Part shown: one piece after another, positions 8,375 through 15,739 of the stretch
Position numbering within the stretch: position 1 is the first letter of the stretch
Layout: each line of letters begins with the position of its first letter
Assembly (NCBI GenBank): GCA_964453655.1
Contig: CAYVSP010000003.1
Coordinates: forward strand, 1-44,902
Direction: 5' to 3'
Length of the DNA: 44,902 bases
From: CAYVSP01 sp964453655
Lineage (GTDB): Bacteria; Patescibacteriota; Saccharimonadia; Saccharimonadales; CAYVSP01
Notes under the pieces: model-generated
Databases searched by the model: none
What the model saw: only the letters and a program-made list of their open reading frames with translations
Told to the model about the DNA's origin: nothing
Position numbers and translations under genes: made by a program

Positions 8375-9807
8375 TATTGTAATACCCTGATTTTAATTGT
8401 ATCTGTCGTTCCAACAACACCGGGATATTTACTTGAAGCAGTCACTATAATATCACCTTTGTTTAGTACTTTTTTCTGATTAAGCCAGTTTGTTAGCTTG
8501 GTTGCAGCTAGCTTGTCGCTCGGCCGGACATAACTTTTGACACCGTACACCAATGCTAGTTGTTGGGCCACATGGTTATCAAATGTCACAGCAATGATTG
8601 AGCGGTTTGGCCGCTGCGCTGACAACTGCATGGCGGTTGCGCCAGATTTAGTTTCGGCCACAACCGCTTTGGCACCGACTGAATCGGCCAACAAAATGGC
8701 AGCCCCTGAAATAGCCCGCGATTGACCGCCTTCTGCATTATCCAGAAAGTCGACTTCAACAATATGATTAGCTTCAATGTATTTAATAACTCGTTTCATA
8801 ACTTCGACCGCACTGATTGGATATTTGCCGCTAGCCGTTTCATCACTTAGCATTAGGCAGTCACTGCCTAAGATGACAGCGGTAGCAATATCTGATACCT
8901 CAGCGCGAGTCGGTTCTGCTTCATGCACCATACTGGCAAGCATTTGAGTAGCTACAATAGTCGGTTTGGCCAGTCGTAAACCTAACGCAGTAATTTTCCT
9001 TTGTACTACCGGGACAGCTTCCGGCGTCATTTCTGTAGCTAGGTCGCCGCGCGCCACCATGAGAGCATCAGCTTCGCGAGCAATTTCTTCTAGATGTTCC
9101 ACTGCTGCCTTGGTCTCAATCTTGGCAATAATCTTGGCCGTGCTGCCCAGGTTTTGTAGTATTTTGCGTAATTTGCGTATATCGGCTTCGGTTTGTACAA
9201 AACTTAGTGCTACATAATCCATATCATGAGTTACACCGTAAACAATGTCTTGGCGATCCTTGTCGGTAATAATGTCGCCGGCAAAGTCGGTGTCTGGCAG
9301 ATTAATACCCTTGCGTTTAATAAGTACGCCTTCATTCTCGGCGGTAACATAAATTGCACCATCACGAACACTCGTTATGGTGGTTCGTACTTTGCCGTCA
9401 AAGATATAGAATCGTTCGCCCCGTTTGACTTTTTTACTGAGATCGAACTGTGTTGGTATAAAACCCGTTTGTTCGTAATCAACGTCGTATTTGAAACGCA
9501 GTCCTTGTCCTTTTTGGATTGGTATAACCCCTTCAAAATCGCCTAGACGGAGTTTTGGCCCTTGCAAATCTTGCACGATAGCAACCGGCTTACCGTATTC
9601 TTTGCTGGCTTTACGAATCCATTTAATCTGCTGCCCACGCTCCTCAAAGCTACCGTGGCTAAAATTAAGTCGTAGTCCGTTTGCACCGGCTTGTAACATG
9701 CCCAAAATAGCTTCGTAGCTGTTTGTGGCTGGCCCAAGTGTAGCTAAGATTTTAGTTCGTTTAAACTTAGCCAATGGAACATTAGGGATGCGGTCTGTCG
9801 TATCCAT
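8374..9807 (-). CDS. pyk: Pyruvate kinase
   Basis: Makes pyruvate and ATP from phosphoenolpyruvate and ADP. 477 residues, normal length. Seen in order: KILATLGPATN near the N-terminus, RLNFSHGS, catalytic Lys region AKIETKAAV, metal-binding MVARGDLATE, TQMLASMVHEAEPTRAEVSDIA, and the C-terminal domain with SGATAMQLSAQRPNRSIIAVT and the closing GVVGTTDTIKI. It is the most upstream gene of the pyk-pgk-tpiA group. Its 5' side borders the integrative element, so the original upstream neighbour in the uninserted chromosome was tRNA-Glu. Confidence 0.97.
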   Translation of the reverse strand: MDTTDRIPNVPLAKFKRTKILATLGPATNSYEAILGMLQAGANGLRLNFSHGSFEERGQQIKWIRKASKEYGKPVAIVQDLQGPKLRLGDFEGVIPIQKGQGLRFKYDVDYEQTGFIPTQFDLSKKVKRGERFYIFDGKVRTTITSVRDGAIYVTAENEGVLIKRKGINLPDTDFAGDIITDKDRQDIVYGVTHDMDYVALSFVQTEADIRKLRKILQNLGSTAKIIAKIETKAAVEHLEEIAREADALMVARGDLATEMTPEAVPVVQRKITALGLRLAKPTIVATQMLASMVHEAEPTRAEVSDIATAVILGSDCLMLSDETASGKYPISAVEVMKRVIKYIEANHIVEVDFLDNAEGGQSRAISGAAILLADSVGAKAVVAETKSGATAMQLSAQRPNRSIIAVTFDNHVAQQLALVYGVKSYVRPSDKLAATKLTNWLNQKKVLNKGDIIVTASSKYPGVVGTTDTIKIRVLQ

Positions 9808-9863
9808 TATCTATCAGTGTACTTGCTTGTGCTTATCCGAGGCAAGCAAGTAGTCATAATAAA

Positions 9864-9880
9864 AAGCACCTGGGGTGCTT
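9864..9880 (-). terminator. Rho-independent terminator, stranded original terminator of tRNA-Glu
   Basis: On the minus strand AAGCACC-CCA-GGTGCTT followed by TTTATT. It now terminates no nearby gene. It lies 4 bases past the left attachment core, where the 3' end of the tRNA-Glu gene would lie if the element were removed. I infer it was the tRNA terminator before insertion. Confidence 0.75.
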
Positions 9881-9883
9881 CTA

Positions 9884-9892
9884 TTGGTGACC
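9884..9892. repeat. Left attachment core (attL) of the tRNA-Glu element
   Basis: TTGGTGACC, identical to 14272-14280, where it forms the encoded CCA, discriminator and end of the acceptor stem of tRNA-Glu. Homology between the two ends stops on either side of this 9-base core. Confidence 0.75.
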
Positions 9893-9994
9893 CGATTAGA
9901 GACGAAGTGGAACCTTATCTGTGAGGAAATACTTCGCTGGCAGCAATTACTCAAGTCAGGTCAAGGGTCATTAGCACTACCTGTTGGTAGTTGA
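9893..9994 (+). other. Separated 3' end of the recombinase reading frame (episomal form only)
   Basis: When left and right cores are joined, the recombinase frame passes TTG GTG ACC and continues here for 33 codons to TGA at 9992-9994. The tail begins RLETKWNLIC and ends SLALPVGS, with an amphipathic helical look (EEILRWQQLLKS). No start codon or promoter of its own is evident, so in the integrated state this stretch is a silent fragment. Confidence 0.65.
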
Positions 9995-9998
9995 ACCC
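9965..9998. terminator. Imperfect hairpin at the convergent gene ends
   Basis: CTACC-TGTT-GGTAG with flanking GGGTCA / TGAACCC arms. It lies between the stop of the 187-residue gene and the episomal recombinase stop, so it could end both messages. It has no clear U-run. Confidence 0.35.
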
Positions 9999-10014
9999 AA
10001 GTCTAAATTCTACC

Positions 10015-10578
10015 CTAAAGATACTTGCGAGTCAGGTTTTCTATGTTTTCAACAGCGGTTATTATGTTTTCATTGAAACTATCATCAGTTGGTTTGGCCC
10101 AAAGTACTTTTCTTGCATCCATATCAAAGTCCTCAGCAGTAAAACCTGACCCAGGGCGCTTAACGTCAATATATTGCTCATAAGTTACTTGTAGCTCACG
10201 GATTAGTTTCATTAACTTATCAACCTCTTGCTTAATGTCTTTGCTTAGATGTACCTCGGCTTTTAAGGACAATAACGACAGCTGGACAACAGGCTCGGTA
10301 ACCTCTTTCCATCTTCGCTCCATTGCTTCAACATAACCAAAGAACTCATTCATTTCCTTACTGGCCTTATCGTTCTTTACTGGGGTGTATTGAACGAAGG
10401 ATGAACGAACTACCCCAACGCCTTCACGCACTCTATAAACTTCTAACAATAACTCACTGGCAACTTTGTATTTATCGGTTCCTTTGATTTGGCGCTTCCA
10501 AGTGTCTAGACCAATCCATGCGATTATTACCCCTGCTATAGGGGTTAATTTGATGATAAAGTCTATTGCGTCGTTCAT
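10015..10578 (-). CDS. Hypothetical membrane-anchored protein of the restriction-modification element
   Basis: 187 residues, no family recognised. An N-terminal hydrophobic helix (LTPIAGVIIAWIGL, about residues 11-24) is followed by a long, mostly helical cytosolic or coiled-coil region rich in charged residues. It begins 21 bases after the endonuclease stop on the same strand, so it is probably co-transcribed with methyltransferase and nuclease. The position suggests an accessory role in the element (defence or maintenance), which is only contextual inference. Confidence 0.75.
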   Translation of the reverse strand: MNDAIDFIIKLTPIAGVIIAWIGLDTWKRQIKGTDKYKVASELLLEVYRVREGVGVVRSSFVQYTPVKNDKASKEMNEFFGYVEAMERRWKEVTEPVVQLSLLSLKAEVHLSKDIKQEVDKLMKLIRELQVTYEQYIDVKRPGSGFTAEDFDMDARKVLWAKPTDDSFNENIITAVENIENLTRKYL

Positions 10579-10599
10579 GGCTACATCAGGCTCACAGAC

Positions 10600-11385
10600 T
10601 TAAAACAATACTTCTTTTTCTCTGTAGAGTTGCGGCCAACTATTTTGCCTAATTCTGAACTTGGTGCCGTGATTATGTCCAGTACGTGCGTCAAAATCAA
10701 CTAGTACCGTGCTGTTTTCTAAGCATTGTAAAAATCCTTCAAAATCAAACCCTGTTAATTTCATTGCCCGTTCATATTTATAAAACTCTTTGCCGTTCTC
10801 TCTTTTTACTGCTGCCTGCACAAAAAAGCAGTTTGTCAGCTTGGCACCAACTTTGTGTTCCAAATCTTCAAAGCCCCAGTATGGTTGCGGATTTAACTCA
10901 CCTAAGCCGACTTTTGCCTCAACACCAGCCAGCCAGTCCTTATGTCGGTCCGATACGGCGTTTTTATCAAATGAAATCAGTACTTTCTTTTCCTTGCGGT
11001 CAATCTGTACCATGAAGCCTCTGTCGCTTCTACTGAGGCCGTTGATTGTCTGTCTAAAACTCATTTCAGTCTCGGAGTACTTCTTACCAGCTTCTTTGTG
11101 GGCCCAACCGTATTTCGGCAATAATATAGCAGGCACAAACTTAAGGGCAGTCGGTGACGGCTCCGTGTGAAATAGTGTAGTTAATGAGGATGTATTTAGC
11201 CGCTGTGTCTTCAACTCCCACTCAGCTGCATTAGGTATGGGTAAGTTGTTTTCTTCAATACCTAGCAAGTCTTCAAGAGTGTTACCAATACCACCATGGT
11301 TGCCATGACGCCCATTTTCTACCCAACCCATGGCAGCAATCTCGTGCAGTCTCTTTATTAACTCGTCTTTGGTATAGATTTTCAT
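10600..11385 (-). CDS. MvaI/BcnI-family type II restriction endonuclease
   Basis: 261 residues. The family hallmark is clear: GGIGNTLEDLLGI at residues 31-43, then a PD-(D/E)xK-type core with WELK (E57, K59) following LPIPNAAE. Known MvaI and BcnI cut within CCWGG and CCSGG as monomers, so the target here is probably a CCNGG-type site; the exact base is not predictable by eye. The ATG overlaps the methyltransferase stop by 4 bases (ATGA), so nuclease translation is coupled to the methyltransferase, a sensible order for protecting the host first. Confidence 0.88.
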   Translation of the reverse strand: MKIYTKDELIKRLHEIAAMGWVENGRHGNHGGIGNTLEDLLGIEENNLPIPNAAEWELKTQRLNTSSLTTLFHTEPSPTALKFVPAILLPKYGWAHKEAGKKYSETEMSFRQTINGLSRSDRGFMVQIDRKEKKVLISFDKNAVSDRHKDWLAGVEAKVGLGELNPQPYWGFEDLEHKVGAKLTNCFFVQAAVKRENGKEFYKYERAMKLTGFDFEGFLQCLENSTVLVDFDARTGHNHGTKFRIRQNSWPQLYREKEVLF

Positions 11386-12140
11386 GCGATTAGACTTTCT
11401 TGTTTTTGGTGGTTTTTTATACGCTCATCTGCTAATTCGCAGTACTTCTTAGATAGCTCTATACCGATGTACTCTCTGTCTAGGTTCAGTGCAGCTATAG
11501 CAGTGGTACCTGAACCCATGAATGGGTCTAGGATGATTTTACCGTTCGTAGAGCCAACAATTCTTTCAATTAGTTTGACTGGGAAAGGTGCGGGGTGTGT
11601 GTTTTTTAGTTCCTGCCCGAACTCCCAAATGTCGCCAAGACTACTTGCTTTAGGGGCTAGCTTAAACTTAGGCTTAGCAATTAAATAAATGACCTCGTAT
11701 GTCGGCAGGAAGTAGCCAGGGTTGAAATTAATCCCGCCTTTTCTACGCCAAATTATTATTTGTCTAACTGGAAAGCCCTCAACAATATCATGTCTGTCCT
11801 GTAACAAGCCACCCTGTACACGCCACTTGTGATTGTAGAAAACGGCCCCGTCTTCTTTGGTAACACGCAACATTTCCTTTAAGCATTCTCGTTGCCACGC
11901 TACGTAATCATCATGCGGCATATTATCGTGGTGTTCTTCGTAGCCGTTCATTAGCGCAGCCCTTGACCATTTACCACCACGACCGTCTTTCATGCCGTTA
12001 CCAGTTGAGTTCTTGAGGTTATAAGGTGGTGACGTGATGACTAGGTCTACACTGGCATCAGGCATTTGCTTCATGACAGCTACGGCATCGCCACAGACGT
12101 TTTTATTAATAAAATCAGCTGGAAACTTTAACTTTTTCAT
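11382..12140 (-). CDS. Site-specific DNA methyltransferase (beta class, probably N4-cytosine)
   Basis: 252 residues. The catalytic motif TSPPYNLK (SPPY at 37-40) comes first and the SAM-binding DPFMGSGTTA near residue 205 comes last, the order of beta-class amino-methyltransferases. SPPY is typical of N4-cytosine enzymes, which matches the m4C methylases that partner MvaI and BcnI. It is the promoter-proximal gene of the restriction operon. TACAAT lies 8 nt upstream of the ATG, so a leaderless or nearly leaderless message is likely. Confidence 0.9.
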   Translation of the reverse strand: MKKLKFPADFINKNVCGDAVAVMKQMPDASVDLVITSPPYNLKNSTGNGMKDGRGGKWSRAALMNGYEEHHDNMPHDDYVAWQRECLKEMLRVTKEDGAVFYNHKWRVQGGLLQDRHDIVEGFPVRQIIIWRRKGGINFNPGYFLPTYEVIYLIAKPKFKLAPKASSLGDIWEFGQELKNTHPAPFPVKLIERIVGSTNGKIILDPFMGSGTTAIAALNLDREYIGIELSKKYCELADERIKNHQKQESLIA

Positions 12141-12500
12141 TCTTTACCATTGTAACCTTATTAACCCTTTAATCAGTATCATAAGCATGCCCTGTAATGT
12201 CATCAGGGCTGAATACCCAAGCTGCTGCTTTTGATTATAGACTTTTTTACGGTGGTTTTACAGGGAAATAATAGCCAATACGCCCCCATATATAACCTTT
12301 ATCTGAGTCTCTTGCTCAACTGATTAATATATGTGGGTACAAATATGCTTGCATGCACCTAGCAAAACCTAGCAAAACCTAACATTTGGCCGACCTGAGA
12401 AAACCTAAGAAAACCTAAGATTGTGCTACTATGAAAGTAACTCGGGTAAGGGACGAGTAACACAAACTATTCAAGAGCCAACACCAGTCTTGAGGTTTTA
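12141..12500. other. Divergent intergenic region of the element
   Basis: 360 bases between the methyltransferase and the small gene upstream of the recombinase. It holds the methyltransferase promoter side (12141-12165), AT-rich sequence without a convincing ORF, the short direct repeats at 12358-12421, and TACTAT at 12426-12431, a possible -10 for the recombinase operon. Confidence 0.5.
12358..12421 (+). repeat. Short direct repeats upstream of the recombinase operon
   Basis: Two clusters of a 10-base unit: CCTAGCAAAA twice then CCTAACATTT, and, after a short gap, CCTGAGAAAA, CCTAAGAAAA, CCTAAGATTG. They lie just upstream of the probable -10 (TACTAT, 12426), so an operator for the recombinase or a regulator is the simplest reading. 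Iterons are possible, but no replication gene is present. Confidence 0.7.
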
Positions 12501-12677
12501 ATGTTACTAAACCCGCCCACAACTCTTCCAATATCAATAAAGGAGGCTCGCAAGCTATTAGGAGTCTCTGCTGCTGGTTTGTCAGATGACCAAATAGCAG
12601 AACTTGTCATATGCCTTACAGAGGTAGCTGATAATTTCTTGCAAGATTTAGGTTCCACTAACTATAATGGTGTCTAG
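12501..12677 (+). CDS. Small protein (58 aa) overlapping the recombinase start
   Basis: ATG at 12501 with GAGG 7 nt upstream; stop TAG at 12675. The product begins MLLNPPTTLPISI, then KEARKLLGVSA and DDQIAELVICL, a compact mostly helical protein. It overlaps the beginning of the recombinase frame by 11 bases in another phase, which suggests translational coupling. It could be a directionality or accessory factor for the recombinase. No family is firmly recognised. Confidence 0.7.
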   Translation: MLLNPPTTLPISIKEARKLLGVSAAGLSDDQIAELVICLTEVADNFLQDLGSTNYNGV

Positions 12678-14313
12678 TATGCTACCCGAACGTCTACAAA
12701 GGCAAAAGCAACAAACAATGGCCTTACGAAGCAACAAGGCTGTAGCGTACATACGTGTGTCAACAAAAGACCAGGTGGACAACGAAAGCATTGACACACA
12801 ACGTCAACGTATCACTCAGTACGCCGACCAGAACGGCCTTGAAATTGTTAAGTGGTTCATAGAAGAAGGTCGTTCGGGAAAAACAGTCGGAAAGAGACCA
12901 GCAGTCAAGGACATGCTTTTCTACCTTGCTCGTAATAAGGGCAAGATGGGGTACGCCATATTTTACAAAATGCAACGCTCGTCAAGAGACGTACAAAGCT
13001 GGGCAAGTGACCTGAAGTCTGTATTAAACGGCCTAGGCGTTGCTGTTCGTTCTGCGACTGAACATATTGACGAAAGTCCAACGGGTCGTTTTATGGAAGT
13101 TATGTTGGTCGCAAACGGTCAGTTAGACAATGACATCAAGTCTGGTGTTACAAGCGACAACATGGCTTCAGTCGCAAAACAGGGCTGGTGGCAAGGCGGT
13201 CCAATACCTGGCTATGACGTCGTTAGGGTCAAAATTGACTCTCAAAAAACACACTCAATGCTACGCAGCAACAAGCACGCTCCTGCACTAAAGACGCTTT
13301 ACGAGCGCTACTCAACTGGACAGTACAGTAAGGCTGACATAAAGCGGATGGCTAATGAACTCGGCGTGCGTAATGCCCATGGCGGTTACCTGAATGATAC
13401 AAGCGTTGACCGTATGCTTTCGCAACCTGCTTATATGGGCTACATATGCAATAAGCATTCAGGATTTGAACTATACGAGGGCAAACACATAGCAGACTCA
13501 ATAGTTACCCCAGAATTGTTTAACAAGACACAACGTGTACTAGCACTTCAGTCTAAAAGCACTAACAAACTGGGTAAGAAAAAGCTAATCATCAACAGTA
13601 TGTACCCCCTGAAGCGTTTTATACGTTGTGACAACTGTGGTGGGGCATACAGGGCTTCCGCTCCACTTTCTGGCGGCGGTAAAAGTCACTCTGCAAGATA
13701 CCATTGTCCTCGCCCTCAGTGTAAAGGGATTGTGCGTTCACGTAAGGCTGATGATGTACACAATGGGTTCGTAGAGCTACTAGATGACATAACTCCGTCA
13801 GAGGGTGTACTGAGGCTCTATAAGGAAATATTAAATCGTCAGGCCCTAACCCAACTTGGCAACCTGAATAAGCGTATTGAGCAACAGCGTAAATCGCTTA
13901 GTAACCTGGATGCCGAACGTCTTACTGCCCTACGTAGTGCAAACAATGGCCAACTGACCACTGAAGAAAAGGATGAACTGATTAGTAGCATTGCAGCCAA
14001 TAAAGCTGAGGTGATTGAAAATATAGCCAAACTTGAAGAGCAACAGCAGGTCAAGCAGTCAGCCGTGGAGTATGCGTTGAACTTCATGGGTGATGTCAAA
14101 AAATTATGGGTTGATGCAGACCCCGACCTAAAACAAAGGTTCCAAAAAATGATATTCCCAGATGGGGTGTCACTTAACACAAACAATATGACTTTTGGAA
14201 CCGAAGCTATAAGCCCACTTTACAGATACGTGCCAAATAAAAAAGACCTTTCCGCAAAGGAAAAGTCTCTTTTGGTGACCTCAAGGAGAATCGAACTCCT
14301 ATTGCCAGGATGA
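12667..14313 (+). CDS. Large serine recombinase (element integrase)
   Basis: 548 residues in the integrated state. N-terminal resolvase domain with catalytic Ser32 in AYIRVSTKDQ and the conserved arginines of KMQRSSRDVQ; the recombinase domain contains GPIPGYDVVR. A zinc-ribbon domain has RCDNCGGAY and, about 25 residues later, HCPRPQCKG. A Leu/Glu-rich coiled coil (about 400-470) follows. Downstream in-frame ATGs (for example 12718) could also be the start. The last 10 codons lie in the tRNA-Glu gene, past the attachment core, so the real C-terminus belongs to the episomal form. The enzyme should catalyse recombination between the TTGGTGACC cores. Confidence 0.93.
   Translation: MVSSMLPERLQRQKQQTMALRSNKAVAYIRVSTKDQVDNESIDTQRQRITQYADQNGLEIVKWFIEEGRSGKTVGKRPAVKDMLFYLARNKGKMGYAIFYKMQRSSRDVQSWASDLKSVLNGLGVAVRSATEHIDESPTGRFMEVMLVANGQLDNDIKSGVTSDNMASVAKQGWWQGGPIPGYDVVRVKIDSQKTHSMLRSNKHAPALKTLYERYSTGQYSKADIKRMANELGVRNAHGGYLNDTSVDRMLSQPAYMGYICNKHSGFELYEGKHIADSIVTPELFNKTQRVLALQSKSTNKLGKKKLIINSMYPLKRFIRCDNCGGAYRASAPLSGGGKSHSARYHCPRPQCKGIVRSRKADDVHNGFVELLDDITPSEGVLRLYKEILNRQALTQLGNLNKRIEQQRKSLSNLDAERLTALRSANNGQLTTEEKDELISSIAANKAEVIENIAKLEEQQQVKQSAVEYALNFMGDVKKLWVDADPDLKQRFQKMIFPDGVSLNTNNMTFGTEAISPLYRYVPNKKDLSAKEKSLLVTSRRIELLLPG
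14244..14268 (-). terminator. Element-supplied terminator for tRNA-Glu
   Basis: On the minus strand AGACTTTTCC-TTTGC-GGAAAGGTCT followed by TTTTTATTT, 4 bases after the CCA of tRNA-Glu. It lies inside the element (and inside the recombinase frame). It replaces the host terminator now at 9864-9880. Confidence 0.8.
14272..14280. repeat. Right attachment core (attR), inside the tRNA-Glu 3' end
   Basis: TTGGTGACC, identical to 9884-9892. It holds the encoded CCA, the discriminator base and the last acceptor-stem bases of tRNA-Glu. The tRNA is therefore intact on the right side. Confidence 0.75.
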
Positions 14314-14347
14314 AAACCTGGTGTCCTAACCGTTAGACGATGAGGCC
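14273..14347 (-). tRNA. tRNA-Glu (anticodon UUC)
   Basis: Acceptor stem GGCCTCA/TGAGGTC with encoded CCA, anticodon loop with TTC inside CCAGG-TTTTCAT-CCTGG, and T-arm AGGAG-TTCGATT-CTCCT. Its 3' end is the integration site of the 4.4-kb element. Confidence 0.97.
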
Positions 14348-14388
14348 GCATAAGACCGATGAATCATACCATAACAGGGGTGAAAAGG

Positions 14389-14415
14389 AAATCCCCGCTT
14401 TTTTAGCGGGGATTT
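14389..14415. terminator. Bidirectional-looking terminator
   Basis: AAATCCCCGCT-TTTTT-AGCGGGGATTT, a perfect 11-bp stem. It sits 3' of the LTNTG surface protein (minus strand) and upstream of tRNA-Glu, and most likely ends the surface-protein message. Confidence 0.85.
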
Positions 14416-14487
14416 ATCGAGCGGTCAGTAGTCTGTTTTATACTAGCACAATTTTGCGGTTTTGGCCAGATGCTTTTCCACACAGGG

Positions 14488-15468
14488 TTACCGTCTGGCA
14501 AATTTGCGGAGGAAGTAGAATTTGTGCCATAAAGCAGCGCCTATAGCAGTTGCCGTAAACATACCAATGGCATCACCTGCACCGGTATTGGTAAGTTCCG
14601 TTGTAGTGCTGCTCGGCGTAGCTGTTGGGGTGGAAGTTGACACAGTAGTGACTGTCGGCGGTGTGATGGTTTTGGTTTTGAAGTTCACCACACGCTGACA
14701 CTGCCGGCCATCTTTCCAGACCGTGCTACCATCAGCCTGTTTTACTTGTACCATTCCGGTGATAGTAAATGTGTCTTTTTCAGTACCATATTTGTGGTTT
14801 TTAGTCTGCGCATTGTCGGATGTACCGTCGCCCCACACGATCTTATAGCCAATGATGTTAGTGCCTGTACCGTTTACTTTAGCACTTACCGTACGATTTT
14901 CTTTGTTCACGAAAGCTACGTCTAGACTACTGCATGCGCCGGTTGAGGGCGGTGGCGGCTTGGTTCCACAATCCAGTCCTTGACCACCTAAGTAAGCGTT
15001 CAATAGACGGCCTGGTTCATAAGGCAAGTGTCCGCCGGGACCAGTTGGGTTTGTTCCTAGGGCTAGGTCAACTTGGTAAAAACATTTTGGCACATTAACA
15101 GTCAAGCTATATGTAGCCATCATACCGTTAGGGCCTGATGCCACATTTTGCAGCGTGGCAGATGCAAATAGTTTCTGATCTTCAAGCGGATAAGGGTTGC
15201 CCCCCTGATGAGGAACAATAAAAGAAGCCAGTACGAAATCCTTACGACAGTTACTGTCTCCCTGCACTCCCACCGTTGTGCTGATGGTGTCACCCTTGCT
15301 GTTGCTTCCTTTCGTAAAGCCTTTGCCTAGATCAGCCTGGGGAATATATTTACAGGTTGGTGTATCGCCAGGGGCGGCGTGCACTACTGCACGTACACCT
15401 GTCGCCAATACAACACCTAGTGCAAGAGCTAAAATTATGTTGCGTACTCTGTTTAAACTTTTAGTCAT
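14488..15468 (-). CDS. Secreted LTNTG-anchored surface protein with PKD-like domain (paralogue 1)
   Basis: 326 residues from the ATG at 15468, chosen because AAGGAGGGAG precedes it; a longer frame to 15603 lacks a site. A signal peptide (ILALALGVVLATGVRAVVHA) precedes a conserved domain of about 150 residues shared with two other proteins here. Landmarks are GDTPTCKYI, GDSNCRKDFV, NPYPLEDQKLF, PKCFYQVDLALG and EPGRLLNAYLGG, with four conserved Cys. A PKD-like domain (GYKIVWGDGTSDN) comes next, then a Thr/Pro-rich stalk. The C-terminal sorting signal is LTNTGAG, a hydrophobic helix and a basic tail. It is probably attached to the wall by the sortase at 40.7-41.3 kb. Confidence 0.85.
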   Translation of the reverse strand: MTKSLNRVRNIILALALGVVLATGVRAVVHAAPGDTPTCKYIPQADLGKGFTKGSNSKGDTISTTVGVQGDSNCRKDFVLASFIVPHQGGNPYPLEDQKLFASATLQNVASGPNGMMATYSLTVNVPKCFYQVDLALGTNPTGPGGHLPYEPGRLLNAYLGGQGLDCGTKPPPPSTGACSSLDVAFVNKENRTVSAKVNGTGTNIIGYKIVWGDGTSDNAQTKNHKYGTEKDTFTITGMVQVKQADGSTVWKDGRQCQRVVNFKTKTITPPTVTTVSTSTPTATPSSTTTELTNTGAGDAIGMFTATAIGAALWHKFYFLRKFARR

Positions 15469-15531
15469 GTTTGCTCCCTCCTTAAATTCTCCCTCACGCC
15501 CGCTCTCAAACGAGGAATTAGTATGACTTAA

Positions 15532-15560
15532 ATTCTGCAACGAGAACTTATAAAAGTCAA
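15532..15560 (-). promoter_or_regulatory. Promoter of surface protein 1
   Basis: TTGACT (15560-15555), 17 bases, CAGAAT (15537-15532) on the minus strand. The surrounding sequence is homologous to the region before surface protein 2, including the shared motif GCTTTAAT. Confidence 0.6.
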
Positions 15561-15641
15561 TAATTTTATAATATTTTCTATTAAAGCACAAGCATTTTAT
15601 CAATGCTGTGAATTTTTCGTCATTTTGTTTATTATATGAAG

Positions 15642-15722
15642 CTATTTAGTGACGGTTGCAAGAGGGTTGTCGCTCTGAGCGGCGACAACTTCTTGAGCAT
15701 TTGTAGGTGGTTTTAGTATGGG
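15642..15722 (-). pseudogene. 3' fragment of a duplicated histidine-kinase gene
   Basis: Reading the minus strand down to TAG (15644-15642) gives LKPPTNAQEVVAAQSDN...TK. This aligns with the true C-terminus of the histidine kinase at 16548 (LKPPKKVQKVASVQSDN...NK) in the same frame with the same stop codon. It begins 17 bases after surface protein 2 ends. No start or body is present, so it is a relic of tandem duplication. Confidence 0.85.
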
Positions 15723-15739
15723 TTGTTTTTTCCAACAAG

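Larger units (their letters stand above)
9884..14280. mobile_element. 4.4-kb integrative element in tRNA-Glu carrying restriction-modification and a large serine recombinase
   Basis: Bounded by the 9-bp direct repeat TTGGTGACC. Contents: a membrane protein, an MvaI/BcnI-type endonuclease and a methyltransferase on the minus strand, plus a 58-residue protein and a large serine recombinase on the plus strand. The right end supplies a new terminator to tRNA-Glu, and the left end has separated the tRNA from its old one. The recombinase frame crosses the right core into the tRNA and, if the ends are rejoined in a circle, continues into the left end. Everything needed for transfer of a defence system appears present; no replication or conjugation genes are seen. 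Confidence 0.85.

Noticed and set aside
9893..10014. A second tRNA or small RNA next to attL, because GGGTCACCA resembles a tRNA 3' end
   Set aside because: No T-arm or anticodon arm can be folded before it. The resemblance comes from the attachment core, and the rest fits the recombinase tail.
12358..12421. Decamer repeats as a CRISPR array or plasmid origin
   Set aside because: Units are 10 bases without spacers, and there is no cas or replication gene. An operator is simpler.
14272..14313. Recombinase C-terminal residues SRRIELLLPG as genuine protein
   Set aside because: They are encoded by tRNA-Glu read on its antisense strand. They exist only because the frame runs past the attachment core.
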